DNA of 64,000 nucleotides. Origin: Pardosa pseudoannulata (lineage: Eukaryota > Arthropoda > Arachnida > Araneae > Lycosidae). The notes under the pieces were generated by a model, which saw only the letters and a list, made by a program, of their open reading frames with translations, had not been told where the DNA came from and searched no databases. The DNA lies in contig JAGEOH010000250.1 in NCBI GenBank assembly GCA_032207245.1, forward strand, positions 1-64,000, in the 5' to 3' direction. How positions within the stretch are numbered: the first letter of the stretch is position 1; the number at the start of each line of letters is the position of its first letter. A program made the translations under genes and the position numbers. Of the stretch, positions 1 through 9,405 are shown one piece after another.

Positions 1-310
1 CTTATTTTCTGAGTGCCGTTTCAGTGCAGAAATTCCATGATGGCTGCAGTTAATTTTCATGTTGCAGAATGTGCAGAATCCACATTGCGCATCATTCCCA
101 GGAATACACCACATGCCAATTAAATCTGAATTTTGGTCTTTTTCTTTCATCCAGTCTACATTAAATTTACTACACCGAGAACCTAACAAAAGAAAAAATA
201 ATCATATAACAAATGAATACAAAGAGATGTCACATTCTCATACTCAAAGTGTGCTAATTAGAATAGGAAATCTATTACTATGCACATTCTGCATGGAGGA
301 TAACTAAATG
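1..310 (-). pseudogene. hAT-like transposase, zinc-finger exon, copy A (cut by window edge)
   Basis: Read on the minus strand, this piece stays open over a BED-like zinc finger. The frame runs through GMWCIPGNDAQC, then a CxFC pair, and on to GISALKRHSENK, giving a C-x2-C ... H-x(n)-H arrangement typical of the N-terminal DNA-binding finger of hAT-superfamily transposases and their domesticated relatives. The gene continues to the left of base 1, so only the N-terminus is seen. The same block occurs again at about 2128-2433. This copy keeps a Trp codon where the other copy has a stop, so it is the better preserved of the two. Whether it is an active transposase, a domesticated gene or a relic cannot be told from this fragment. 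The plus-strand open frame over this stretch is an antisense shadow. Confidence 0.6.
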
Positions 311-700
311 ACACATGCTACACATTCTCTTTCACATTTATTTAATTTTAATAAAACTATTTTTGCAAGGAATGCTACTTTATTCATGCATTTATGTGGT
401 TGACACAATAATGCAATCTGTTTTAGAAAACTGAATTATTTTATTCAATCCTTGCAGAGAAAATAAGCGTATTTTATTTACTGGTGTAATATGGGCATCT
501 TTGGCATCTCTTTCTGTTATAATCAGAAATTATTTAAAATTTATTTAATTAAAAGTACTTTTATTAATGATTTGGATGCATTTAATAATCGGACATTAAA
601 TAGAAAATTATTACAATACTTAGAATAAAAAAAATAATGAACAGCAATTTCAGATAAATAAGTTGTTAACATAACTAACCTAACAAAAATTTATAAATAA
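311..700. other. AT-rich stretch without a recognisable gene
   Basis: Between the two hAT-like pieces the sequence is very AT-rich. I see no open frame with a recognisable domain, no tandem repeat and no terminal inverted repeat. It is probably the flank between the two tandem transposase copies. Confidence 0.5.
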
Positions 701-2340
701 AATTGACTACATTTGTATAATGCCTTCAAAATGAAAACTCCTTGGTGTCAGCTTGCAGCACTACAGTCAATTGTTTTGCATATGAGGGCTAATCAAGGTT
801 GCTTAAAGTTTACTGGCATAAATGCTTTAATATTAAAATATCCAAAGGCAACTTGTTTTGCAAATATTTTGCAACAATTATATAAAATGATCGGCAGCCA
901 AGAAAGAAAGTTTTCCTTCCCATTTCGCTTAGATTCCTGACAACTTTTTCTGTATCTATTCCTATTTCAGGTCTTTTTTTCCAATATTTGCTCCTCTCAA
1001 CATCTAGCGATTTTAGACTTATTCCATCTTTATCTTTATAAACATCACTTTCTAAAAATCGCCCCATTACCTTTTTTAGAACTTGTTCAGTTTCATCATA
1101 TAATATATGAATCAGGGGTTCTTCTTTTTGCATCAGTTCCAAGTATTCAGTAAAAATTACAGCTGCGTTTTTAATAAACAGCATTTTGCCTAGAAAATCC
1201 TCTGCTTTCAGAGTTAATGCCAACAATTTATGCTTTTCAGACACTTTTTGTTCTGCTTGTGAAAAAAAACCATTTATTGTATCCTGTTGTTCTAATATCC
1301 TGTTGATAAAAGCAGTTAGAGTAAGCAATCTGTTATTCACATGTCGCAAGAATACATGCTCAAATATTGATAGTTTTACCTGTAGAGAATTAAATTTTTC
1401 TGACTACAAAGCCAACCTTTTTAAAAAAAGTAGTACAGATCCTAAGTAAAATTTTCTACTTCACATCCAAATGCAATTAAGCCCTTGATAAATGCATTTT
1501 GCATACAATGCATGAACCAACATCCAATATGATCGGAAAATGCTCCTTTAATTTTTTTTTCCCTCACATAACATTACATTTGGGCCATCACTCTGAAAGG
1601 ATAAAATTTTGATGAAGACAAATTAGAAACTCCATCAAGAATCGAATGATATATCTTTTATGCAGTTGCTTGATTTAAATGATATGATTTGAAGTGACAA
1701 ACAACAACTTTATGTTGTTTTTCTGAAAAAAAAACCTGGCAAGCAAGTCTAGTTTCTATTTTCGATTCTTTTTTCAGAGATAGTACATTCATCAACTTGA
1801 ATGGAGTAAAATGAATTGCTCTGAACGATTTCTTCAATTAAATTATTTTTTTAATGAGGATCAAGTCTATCTGATATCAAATAGGATAATTCAGATTTTT
1901 TGCGATTGAAATCTTTGGCTATAGCTGAATCAGGAAACATGTGACAAACCATTTTTGTGGCTATATTTACAAATGAATAAGGAATATTCATAGCAACTGC
2001 ACATGCAAATACAGCCTCGGTTGATGATAGAGCTTCACTGTGAGACAGAGATTTCTGAACAATAAATGTCATGTTTTTTAAATTGTCATCTTTGTCTCTG
2101 TTTTTATTGCACACGTTAATGTGTTTTTTGTTTTGTGAATGCCATTTCAGTGCAGAAATTCCATGTTGGCTGCAGATCATTTTCGTGTTCCAGAATGCAC
2201 AGAATACACATTGTGCATCATTCCCAGGGATATGCTACATGCCAATTAAATCTGGATTTTTGTCTTTTTCTTTCATCCAGTCAACATTCAATTTACTACT
2301 CCAAGAACCTAACAAAAGAAATAATTATCATATAAATTAA
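700..2340 (-). pseudogene. hAT-like transposase, copy B, decayed
   Basis: On the minus strand the order is as follows. A BED-like finger (CVFC ... ISALKWHSQNKKH) lies near 2250-2110. A helical segment ending SYLISDRLDPH lies at 1851-1990. A TAA stop follows, and the same frame continues into NSFYSIQVDECT near 1800, which resembles the first catalytic Asp block of hAT proteins (F.I..DE.T). After a broken part, 1349-810 holds a long open frame with RLLTLTAFINRILEQQD, like the region after the hAT insertion domain. A TAG stop replaces the Trp found in copy A just before the finger, and several further stops and frame changes lie between 1350 and 1850. I call it a dead hAT-superfamily transposase. 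Family assignment rests on motif pattern only; no terminal inverted repeats or 8-bp target duplication were located. Confidence 0.6.
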
Positions 2341-2433
2341 TGCAAAGAAATGTCACATTCTCATACTCAAAGTGTGCAAATTAGAATAGGAATTCTATTA
2401 CCATGCACATTCTGCCTGCACTAAATGACACAC
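2128..2433. repeat. direct repeat of 1-320 (zinc-finger block of hAT-like gene)
   Basis: The block at 1-320 and this one align over nearly their whole length with scattered substitutions, including the shared run beginning at TTTCAGTGCAGAAATTCCATG and the later CATTCTCATACTCAAAGTGTG. It spans the transposase zinc finger and its 5' flank. The two copies are about 2.1 kb apart in the same orientation, so a whole transposase unit appears to be tandemly duplicated, with the left unit leaving the window. Confidence 0.75.
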
Positions 2434-2439
2434 ACTAAG

Positions 2440-2856
2440 ATTTAGTCAATTATTATAAACAACAAGTTAAAAACAGCAGGGCTAAAGGAATGTCAGACGA
2501 TAAGAGCAGATATAAAAATATACAATGACAGTGTATAAATAAAAGCGATGATGTTATTAATGACCTTAAATATATGCATAAAATCCAATATCTTTTAAAA
2601 AATTAAAAAGATTCAAATGAGGTGGATCATGAAGCAATGAACTTAGGGATATAGAATGAGATTTAAAATGATAAACAAGGTGGCGGTAAAAATTTGGACA
2701 TTCTGCTAGTATGTGTTTTACAGTCACAGGTATTTTACAAAGTTTGCAAACAGGGGCAGGTTCCCCGAGCAATAGGTATATGGGTAAAGCGGGTATGCCC
2801 TATACGAAGGCGAGTAAGAATGACGTCATAATTCCTGGAGGGTAGAGAAGGCCAAA
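2440..2856 (-). pseudogene. LINE ORF2 C-terminus, 5'-truncated fragment
   Basis: The minus frame 2772-2566 encodes the last about 68 residues of an RNase H-bearing LINE ORF2: a Cys/His block (CKLC ... VKHILAEC) followed by LFNFLKDIGFYAYI. This is the same ending as in LINE C (IFGFLKCIGFYPLI). Upstream, 2860-2773 encodes the conserved VILTRLRIGHTR block but in a shifted frame. The fragment abuts a LINE leader at 2857. In minus orientation the leader therefore runs straight into the end of ORF2, as if a LINE had lost ORF1 and most of ORF2. I do not find the usual (GGTT)n tail at its low-coordinate end. Confidence 0.7.
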
Positions 2857-3457
2857 GGAAAAAGTAAATTCGGATCCCGGCGGCACCACCCACCACGGAG
2901 CCCATCAAGGGGATGCAGAGACCTGCATCAGTGTTGACCAGGATCTATACGTTCACAGGTACTCCTGAAGCCACTAACACTCTTAACGCAATGGCCCAGA
3001 AAGCACGCCGCTCAGTTAGCTCAAGCCGAGAACAAAGTTAACGACCAGCCGATCGATACACATGGGCCAGTATGTACACATGGCCACCCGTTTATACAAA
3101 GCCGAGGCCAATGCAACGTGTTGAAGAATCCCCGCCCAAATGGAAATTCCATAAAGATGATTTCCCCCACGGGGAATCCCCTCAATTACCAGGATCCTCT
3201 TTTCCTTGGACACGGGTCTCCACGCTCGGCAAACACGTGGGCAGTTAACAGTTCGCGAGAGGCTATGTTCAGAACGGAACATAGCATCGCGAGAAAAGCC
3301 CTCACCTCCGGAGAGGTAACCGCAATGAGGGAGAAAAAAACGAAAGGTTAAAGTAGGAGACAAGAGGAGAGGAAACGGGAAAAGAGAATCAAGTTCGCTG
3401 GGGTACCTCGGGATTGCAACACCCGTGTTTACCTAAAGAAAGTAAACCCACTGAGGG
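2857..3457 (-). repeat. LINE 5' leader, copy U1 (second leader type)
   Basis: About 600 bp of GC-richer sequence that recurs at 8695-9287 and 61352-61936 and, in a related version, as the leader of LINEs F, A and B. On the minus strand it starts with CCCTCAGTGGG, then a stem GTTTAC/GTAAAC, GGTACCCCAGCGA, a pyrimidine tract, a long hairpin (3253-3292) and ends near GGATCCGAATTTACTTTTTCC. Short open frames on either strand are not conserved through indels between copies, so I treat it as untranslated leader, not a gene. Confidence 0.75.
3253..3292 (-). other. leader hairpin, subfamily 2 version
   Basis: The arms TCGCGA ... GGCTATGTTC and GAACATAGC ... TCGCGA pair across a small loop, with a two-base bulge. 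The equivalent arms in LINE F (13902-13943) read ATGTTGTGTTC and GAACACAACAT. Both arms differ but still pair, which supports a real RNA structure. Confidence 0.7.
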
Positions 3458-3575
3458 ATCGGCATTAATGGCATCTGTCACTTCTTGAACAGCTTCATCA
3501 ATGCTATTCCTCTCAATCATGTCTTCTGTGATGACGGCGTGACTTCTAAAGATATTCCAGTTATCTGACTATAGA
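3458..3575 (-). pseudogene. LINE ORF2 linker fragment (target of leader U1)
   Basis: The minus strand encodes about 36 residues (WNIFRSHAVITEDMIERNS ... DEAVQEVTDA) that align with the segment between endonuclease and reverse transcriptase in the other LINEs, for example SADWKAFSNLASITQTMVEN in LINE C. It is a short remnant between the leader and the BEL/Pao 3' end. The same remnant sits at 9288-9405. Confidence 0.55.
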
Positions 3576-3613
3576 AAATAATATATAAAAATTACGGACA
3601 GTAGGAGATAAAA

Positions 3614-4768
3614 CTATTGGAATAGAGGAAAGAGGCGTTGAATCGGTCTTAGAATTTTTCCACGCACTGTTCGAAGTTTCACAAGTCTGGTGATACCCTC
3701 TTTCCCAGGAATAATTTTTGTTACTCGTCCTAGAGGCCAATTAATACGTTTCTGATTGTCATTACCTATGAGAACAACGTCTCCCACGGCAATCGCTGAC
3801 CTGAACCTCTTCCTAAGATCTTTTTGGAGTGCAAGTAGATATTTTACTCTTTTATTGAGGCTGTTATGGTCTGCTGAATCACAGTCTGGTACACCAACTT
3901 CCTTGGTGTCTTGTTGGAATAGTGATGGTGACAGAGGAACAAACTCTGAATCGCCTTCCGAAATATATGTGAAAGGTCTTGCGGTAACATTCGACTCACA
4001 ATCACACAGAATTGTGATCATCTCTTCATATGACAAGCAAGCACGGCCTATCACTCTCTTTAATACATCTTTTATGACTCGAATCAAACGCTCCCACCAA
4101 CCACCTCACCAAGAAGCAGTTGGAGGGTTGAATTTCCACTGAATACGACTCACGGTTCCGTTCTCGAGTATTCGATTCCAATCAAAAGTCTTCAACATAT
4201 TGTCAGCTCCTACAAAATTGGTTCCATTGTCACAATAAATAACTGAGCACCTACCTCTCTTTTCCACGAATCTACGTAGAGCCAACAAAAAGGTGTCGGT
4301 CGAAATATCTGACACGAGCTCAATATGCACTGTCCGATAAACTGCACATGTAAAGAGACAAACCCAAGTCTTCTTTTGATCTTTCAAGTATACTGGACCT
4401 GCAAGATCTACTCCAACGACTTCAAACACTGCAGCATCTCGAATACGGTCTTTAGTGATGGGGCTGTGTCTGCATCTAAACTTTTCTCGCAATGTTTTCT
4501 TGCATATAATACATTTTGAGATAACCGATCTCACAATTTTCCTTCCATTCAAGATTCAGAAATGTTCCCTCAGAAGATTAAGTAAAATTTGAGTCCCCAC
4601 ATGTCCATGTCTTTTATGAAAAGAAAATATCAAAAGTTTAACAACCTGATGTTGAGAGGGGAGAATCACAGGACAGGTGAAAGAATGGCCGTCTTCTCGA
4701 TAAACAATTTTTGTTCTTAATCCGAGATCTTTTTTATCTATAAAAACTTTTAATGTTCTTAATTTCAC
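3614..4768 (-). pseudogene. BEL/Pao integrase (zinc, core, C-terminal domain)
   Basis: Three adjoining minus frames make up the integrase. 4768-4556 is the N-terminal zinc-binding part (HKRHGHVGTQILLNLLREHF). 4552-4106 is the catalytic core, with CxxC (CIICKK), the first Asp in VVGVDLAGPV and the second in IYCDNGTNF. 4087-3614 is the C-terminal domain typical of BEL/Pao integrases (VGDVVLI ... INWPLGRVTKIIPG). Enzymatically this inserts cDNA into chromosomes. The frame breaks between the parts (4552/4556 and 4106/4087) and the core loses continuity just before the expected catalytic Glu region, so this copy cannot be functional as read. The homologous copy at 9444-10594 has its own breaks. 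Confidence 0.85.
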
Positions 4769-4838
4769 AACCTTCTCATCTAAGAATGCTTCTCTTTGAA
4801 TGATTTTTTATTATTCTTTTCTCGCCTTCTGCAAACTC

Positions 4839-5365
4839 CTATGCATCTAGATTTCCGTGTTTTCTCCTACATTTTAATTTTCTAGAATTTCCAAAAAATC
4901 TTAAAATCCAGCCAATCATTCGGACAATCTTTTCATACTGTGAAAAGTTATGATAGTACCAGTTACCATTTGAATGTTTACTCTGAGCAGTCAAGCAGGT
5001 AGTTGAAGATGAAACAATAGTTTTCTTCCTTTCCTTGAAAACTTCATTTACATCAAATTCTAAAGGAGGCCATTTCGCAGCAGATAGATATAACCAGTCA
5101 GGGCCCTCCCACCATTTTGACTCCAACATTTTCTCTGCAGAGCAACCTCTGCTGGATTTATCGATCCAGGAACATGTCTCTATTTCTCCTTTTTTGTCAG
5201 AGTCCTGATTTCTGAGATTCTATTCTGAACAAAAGTTCCCCAAACCTCTTCTTTTTTAATCCACATTAGTACTGTAGTAGAGTCTGTCCAAAAGTATACT
5301 TCTCTGTGGGGAATTTCACTCATGATTGTAGCAGCAAGACGAGAAGCAATTGTTGCCGCTAGCAA
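4839..5365 (-). pseudogene. BEL/Pao RNase H region
   Basis: The minus frame 5365-5180 carries EVYFWTDSTTVLMWIKKE, the RNase H block with the catalytic Asp in WTDS that is characteristic of BEL/Pao pol, followed by the WGTFVQNRISEIR block. After a frame change, 5129-4839 continues with the connecting segment before the integrase (WWEGPDWLYLSAAKWP). RNase H removes the RNA strand during reverse transcription. It is broken by frameshifts on both sides. Confidence 0.75.
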
Positions 5366-5474
5366 TTCTAGTCTAGCGATAGTCGTTTTTTTTCCTTTCC
5401 AGTTGGGGACACACTTGATTTTGCACTCAACAATTGTACTTTAACACATTTACTTGTTTCAACTCGAAAAAAAG

Positions 5475-7151
5475 CTACTGCTGCATAGGCATATAGAAAT
5501 CACAGAAAAAATGTAAAGCGTAATTTTCATTGTCATTCTCGATTTTAAGATATTGTGGAACATGTACCTTTTCCAAATAAAATATATTTTTCAACCACTT
5601 GAGAAACTCTTCCTTAATTCCAGAATCAACTTCTTCATCGCAATTCAAATTCTTCTCCCAAGTTTTCTGTAATAATAGCTTAGGGAACAATGCAACAGGG
5701 CAAGTCACACCAATGGGATCGAAGATTCGATGTACAGTCGAAAGTATGGTTTTCTTTGTAACTTTTTCCACGCAAAGCTTCTTTAAACTTGTCATATTGA
5801 TACCTAACGTATCTGTATCTTTGTTCCATTTCATCCCCAGCACATTTGTATCGGGAGTGATTTCATCTGTGAAATTTGTACTTTCCCATCCTCTTAAGTC
5901 AAATTTTCGCTCAGCCAGATTGCAACTTCAACGAAAAGCTTTAATTCTTGTTCATTCGGCACACTCGTTACACAGTTATCTACATAGAAACTTTTCATTA
6001 ATAATTTTATCATATTCTCTGGATATTCCACCTCCTTACGTTTAAAAACACTTTGCAAATGATGCTGAATCACAATTCCAAGCAAAAGGGGGCTGCTTGA
6101 CACTCCAAACACTACACGGCAATGTCGAAGGTGCTTCAAACGGCTATTTTCATCAATCCACAAAAATCGCAAAAAGTCTATCAGATGGTGAAAGACAGAT
6201 TCGTAAAAAAGCCTTGCGAATGTCAGCAATGACACGAATTTTCTCCAAGCGAAAACGATATAAAATAGTTGGTATCAATTCAATAAGATTAACTCCATTC
6301 TCTAAACAATCATTAAGACTCGGCGAACCTTTTCGTTTTGCCGAAGCATCAAAAACTGGTCGAATCTTGATTGTACTATTCTCCTTCAGAACTGGATGAT
6401 GAGGTAAATAATGCGCAGGGAGTTGAACTTCATCTCTTGGAACGTCTACAATATTTTCCCCCAACCACTCCTCAAACACCTTTCCATATGCTTCAAACAG
6501 TCCTTCTGCTTTCAAACTCTTTACAACTTTACATAATCTCTTCTCGGAAAGCTCAAAATTATCATTAAGTGGGAGATGATCTTCAATGCTAGGTAAGCTC
6601 ACCAAATACCTATCATTTTCTATCATAACTGTGGCCAAGAAATATTGTTTTACTGCCTCTTGCGTTTCAATTGCTGTCCGTTTCTCAGAAGGATCAGTGA
6701 TACCTAGAGAGTCAAGAGTCCACAAATCGGAAATGCAAGCACTTGTCAGCATTGAAGTAATTAAAAAACCTGAACTGTCATTATTTGATCGACAAGTGAC
6801 AATCCAGCCTAACTTTGTTTCAATTGCAATAAGTCCTTTCTTTAGTTGTAGATAGTTCCCTGTGATTAACTTTCCTTTAATATCTGTTCCAATTAGAATT
6901 TCAATTGGACCATCAAGATCATCTGCTAGATGAATGCCATAGTTTTCAAGCTTTCTAAAGTATGGTCCCTGCTTGTTAGCCAATATTGTGTCACAAATTA
7001 CTTCTTGTCCAAGTCCCTCAAAATGGCAACTATAATTCTCTGTTAAGCTTGAAAAGTAAACAGTGAACACATCATGTTGGCAAGTCGACGTACTGGAACC
7101 ACCGAACAAGGCATGATGCAGATACTCTGTCCGTTTGGGTTTGTACTTCAT
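5475..7151 (-). pseudogene. BEL/Pao protease remainder and reverse transcriptase
   Basis: The minus frame 7151-6153 holds the latter part of the aspartic-protease-like region (ILIGTDIKGKLITGN) and the N-terminal half of the reverse transcriptase, with YLPHHPVLKE and RPVFDASAKRKG. 6235-5894 continues with the fingers/palm and the box FYVDNCVTSV, the form of the YVDD box that many BEL/Pao elements carry. 5843-5475 has the LGMKWNKDTDTLGI block and the Pao-type VHRIFDPIGVTCPV segment. At least two frame changes separate these pieces. The order and spacing fit one pol gene that has decayed. Confidence 0.85.
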
Positions 7152-7181
7152 TTATGCCGCAGTTATTTTGAGAATATATGA

Positions 7182-7499
7182 TCACTGCGAGCCTGAATCT
7201 ATTATTGCTCGAGCTTCACGTTTAACATTTCCCCCCCTCACTAACACTTTTAAGGTCTGTAGAAACACATTGGGAGATTTAGATATATTAGCCAGAGCTT
7301 CATCATGTTGTATCACTGGTTCTCTTGATTCATTGTTTTTGTGAATAATGGAAGAATTATTTTTTGGGGACAAAAGTCTGCACAAAAATAAATGATGTTT
7401 CTTTCCACACAATTGACAGTTGAATTTTGATCTGCACGTTTTCACATTGTGTCCCTCTCTCAAACATAAAAAAACAGCAACGGGCCCTTTCAGCAGCAC
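7182..7499 (-). pseudogene. BEL/Pao gag-pol junction: zinc knuckles and protease start
   Basis: The minus frame shows CLREGHNVKTCRSKFNCQLC and KHHLFLC, a pair of Cys/His knuckles as found at the C-terminal end of BEL gag, then after about 40 residues the protease start AIIDSGSQ, with the catalytic Asp in DSGS. The join to the pol frame at 7151 is broken at the DSGSQ end. Upstream, 7500-7690 shows further gag-like bits in other frames. Confidence 0.75.
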
Positions 7500-7692
7500 T
7501 TTGTTTTTCTTGTAAAGTCAATTTATGAGCCTTTTTACAATTCCATGAATTATGCTCCTCAGCACAAAATACGCTGCATTTCTTATTGTTTTTATTATTT
7601 GGACTCTATGCTAAAAGTTCTGTTGCTGAAGATATTCTGGGTTGAAACTTCTTTTCATTATTCTCTCGGCGGTTATAGAAATAGCTCGTCTT

Positions 7693-7998
7693 TTAACACT
7701 GTTCAAAACTTTGGGTGGCAATAAAAATTCGCTCCTCCCCCTCTACTTCATCTTGAAGAAAGTCAAGTAGGCGATCTAAATTATTTATATGCATTGTTTT
7801 ACTGGAAAGGGGCGTTTCTTCAGACTCCTCCTTCGCTCGACGGTGGGTGGTTCTAAAGCGTTCCCAAGCTTTTAAAGTTTCATCCGGAAGCGATGACTCC
7901 ACAAGAGGGTAAAGCATTAAGGCATATTTATCTTTAGTTACGCCTAAAGCCTCTAAAGCCCTTAATTTGGTTTCTAGCTGATCATACAGTTTTCTCAA
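7693..7998 (-). pseudogene. BEL/Pao gag fragment
   Basis: About 100 residues beginning MRKLYDQLETKLRALEALG and continuing through YPLVESSLPDETLKAWERFR match the gag-like block near the start of BEL/Pao polyproteins, where the L.....LP.....W pattern recurs. It ends with a segment rich in acidic residues that leads to the zinc knuckles. The N-terminal part of gag is missing; the next minus-strand coding feature upstream is the SUMO-like gene. Confidence 0.7.
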
Positions 7999-8000
7999 TG

Positions 8001-8157
8001 AAGTTTTTTGTGACTTTTGTTTTAACAGTACAATCGATAATAGATCTCGAACGTAAACTGCGATCAGTAATTCCTCCTTTCCACAGCGTAATTGAATACA
8101 TACAAATGTATGCAGCCTTACAATCGCATATTCAAGAGCAGAAGTACAAAGGAAAAT
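8001..8157. other. unassigned segment between gag fragment and SUMO-like gene
   Basis: A plus-strand frame stays open here and would encode IDLERKLRSVIPPFHSVIEY and more, but I recognise no family and it overlaps the SUMO gene antisense. On the minus strand there is no gag continuation and no clear poly(A) tract following the SUMO stop, only short T runs on the plus strand near 8003-8030. Confidence 0.35.
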
Positions 8158-8439
8158 CTAATAAAGAAGGCCCCCAGTTTGTTCCTGGTACACCTCTATT
8201 GAGTCCTCCTGTTCTATTTCTAGCTGTTTCGGAGTCTCATTGTCTGCGATTCTTCTTCCATTAAACAAGAAACGAAGAGAAGGTAATGGGATGCCAACTT
8301 TTTCACTGTAGGCTTTCTTTAACTTCCCCAGTTGCGTTATCTTCTTAACTCGGAACCGAATTTCATTGATGTCCTGCCCAACCACACGTAGAGTGATGTG
8401 CACTACTGAAGTTTCAGTTGGTCGGGGTGCTTGAGCCAT
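8158..8439 (-). CDS. SUMO-like ubiquitin-fold protein, single exon
   Basis: The frame encodes 93 residues with the full ubiquitin-like fold of [22 protein letters not shown] (strands 1 and 2), [12 protein letters not shown] (helix), [17 protein letters not shown] and [13 protein letters not shown]. The chain ends GG-LLY, so a SUMO protease would have to remove three residues to expose the di-glycine that is joined to target lysines. The N-terminal tail before the fold (about 12 residues) has no lysine, so the usual site for chain growth is absent. There is no intron or internal stop. It lies between a BEL/Pao gag fragment and a LINE leader, all on the minus strand. The likeliest reading is a retrocopy or retrogene of the host SUMO mRNA. 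Whether it is expressed cannot be told. The start is the ATG at 8439, which gives the normal length. Confidence 0.9.
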   Translation of the reverse strand: MAQAPRPTETSVVHITLRVVGQDINEIRFRVKKITQLGKLKKAYSEKVGIPLPSLRFLFNGRRIADNETPKQLEIEQEDSIEVYQEQTGGLLY

Positions 8440-8694
8440 AATTCTACGGTCAAAAAAAGAGTCAAGTAAGAGAAAAAAGATTTGGGTGATAAGTATTTAC
8501 AGGGTTGATTGTGCTTCTAAGTAATAAAACTCAGATATTTATATCATTTGTAATCAAAAGTTAATTATATACACTATATTGTTAGTGATGACCGGTCACT
8601 TGCGATTTCATACATTTTGTTGAATATCTAGAAAGACACACTTGAAATTATTCTAAAATCTGAAACGTTTGTTGTATATTGGGGGGAGTGTTTA
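8440..8694. other. upstream region of SUMO-like gene
   Basis: AT-rich sequence with a TGACCGGTCA palindrome near 8588. The last about 50 bp (from GTTTGTTGTATATTGGGG) match the sequence that follows the LINE leader in LINE C near 61312-61340, so the right end is a small LINE ORF1-start remnant. No clear promoter is visible. Confidence 0.45.
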
Positions 8695-9287
8695 GGAAAA
8701 AGTAAATTCGGATCCCGGCGGCACCACCCACCACGGAGCCCAACAAGGGGATGCAGAGACCTGCACTAGTGCTGACCAGGATCTATACGTTCACAGGTAC
8801 TCCTGAAGCCACTACCACCCTTAACGCAATGGCCCAGAAAGCATACCCCTCACTTAGCCCAAACCGAGAACAAAGTTAACGACCAGCCGATTGATACACA
8901 TGGGCCAGTATGTACCACCCGTTTACACGAAACCGAGGCCAAAGCAACGTGTTGAAGAATCCCCGCCCAAATGGAAATTCCATAAAGATGATTTCCCCCA
9001 CGGGGAATCCCCTCAATTACCAGGATCCTCTTTTCCTTGGACACGGGTCTCCACGCTCGGCAAACACGTGGGCAGTTAACAGTTCGCGAGAGGCTATGTT
9101 CAGAACGGAACATAGCATCGCGAGAAAAGCCCTCACCTCCGGAGAGGTAACCGCAATGAGGGAGAAAAAACGAAAGGTTAAAGTAGGAGACAAGAGGAGA
9201 GGAAACGGGAAAAGAGAATCAAGTTCGCTGGGGTACCTCGGGATTGCGACACCCGTGTTTACCTAAAGAAAGTAAACCCACTGAGGG
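8695..9287 (-). repeat. LINE 5' leader, copy U2
   Basis: Near-identical to 2857-3457 over its full length, including the hairpin arms TCGCGA and GCTATGTTC. It is followed at 9288-9405 by the same LINE ORF2 linker remnant and then by the same BEL/Pao 3' end. The pair of blocks therefore belongs to one larger duplicated unit, 2857-5200 and 8695-11045. Confidence 0.8.
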
Positions 9288-9405
9288 ATCGGCATAAATG
9301 GCATCTGTCACTTCTTGAACAGCTTCATCAATGCTATTCCTCTCAATCATGTCTTCTGTGATGACGGCGTGACTTCTAAAGATATTCCAGTTATCTGACT
9401 AAAGA

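Larger units (their letters stand above)
3576..8000 (-). mobile_element. BEL/Pao LTR retrotransposon BP1, internal region, decayed
   Basis: Reading from high to low coordinates the domains follow the standard BEL/Pao order: gag-like (7998-7693), zinc knuckles with protease start (7499-7182), protease remainder and reverse transcriptase (7151-5475), RNase H (5365-4839), integrase zinc domain, core and C-terminal domain (4768-3614). The frame is broken many times. No LTR was identified at either end: the low-coordinate end runs into a LINE remnant soon after the integrase stop, and the high-coordinate end is replaced by a SUMO-like gene. The element is therefore a relic without LTRs. Its 3' half is present again at 9406-11045. 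Confidence 0.85.

Noticed and set aside
59..307. Plus-strand open frame of 82 codons, similar to one at 2071-2340
   Set aside because: It is the antisense of the hAT-like zinc-finger exon; similarity comes from the DNA repeat, and the minus strand has the recognisable finger.
3016..3363. Open frames on both strands in the LINE leader, similar at 8850-9266
   Set aside because: Frames are not kept between leader copies and begin or end at indels; the leader lies before ORF1 and has no domain.
5976..6010. YVDN instead of YVDD in the BEL/Pao reverse transcriptase as a disabling mutation
   Set aside because: FYVDNCVTS is, to my knowledge, a common natural form in BEL/Pao elements, so it is not by itself evidence of decay.
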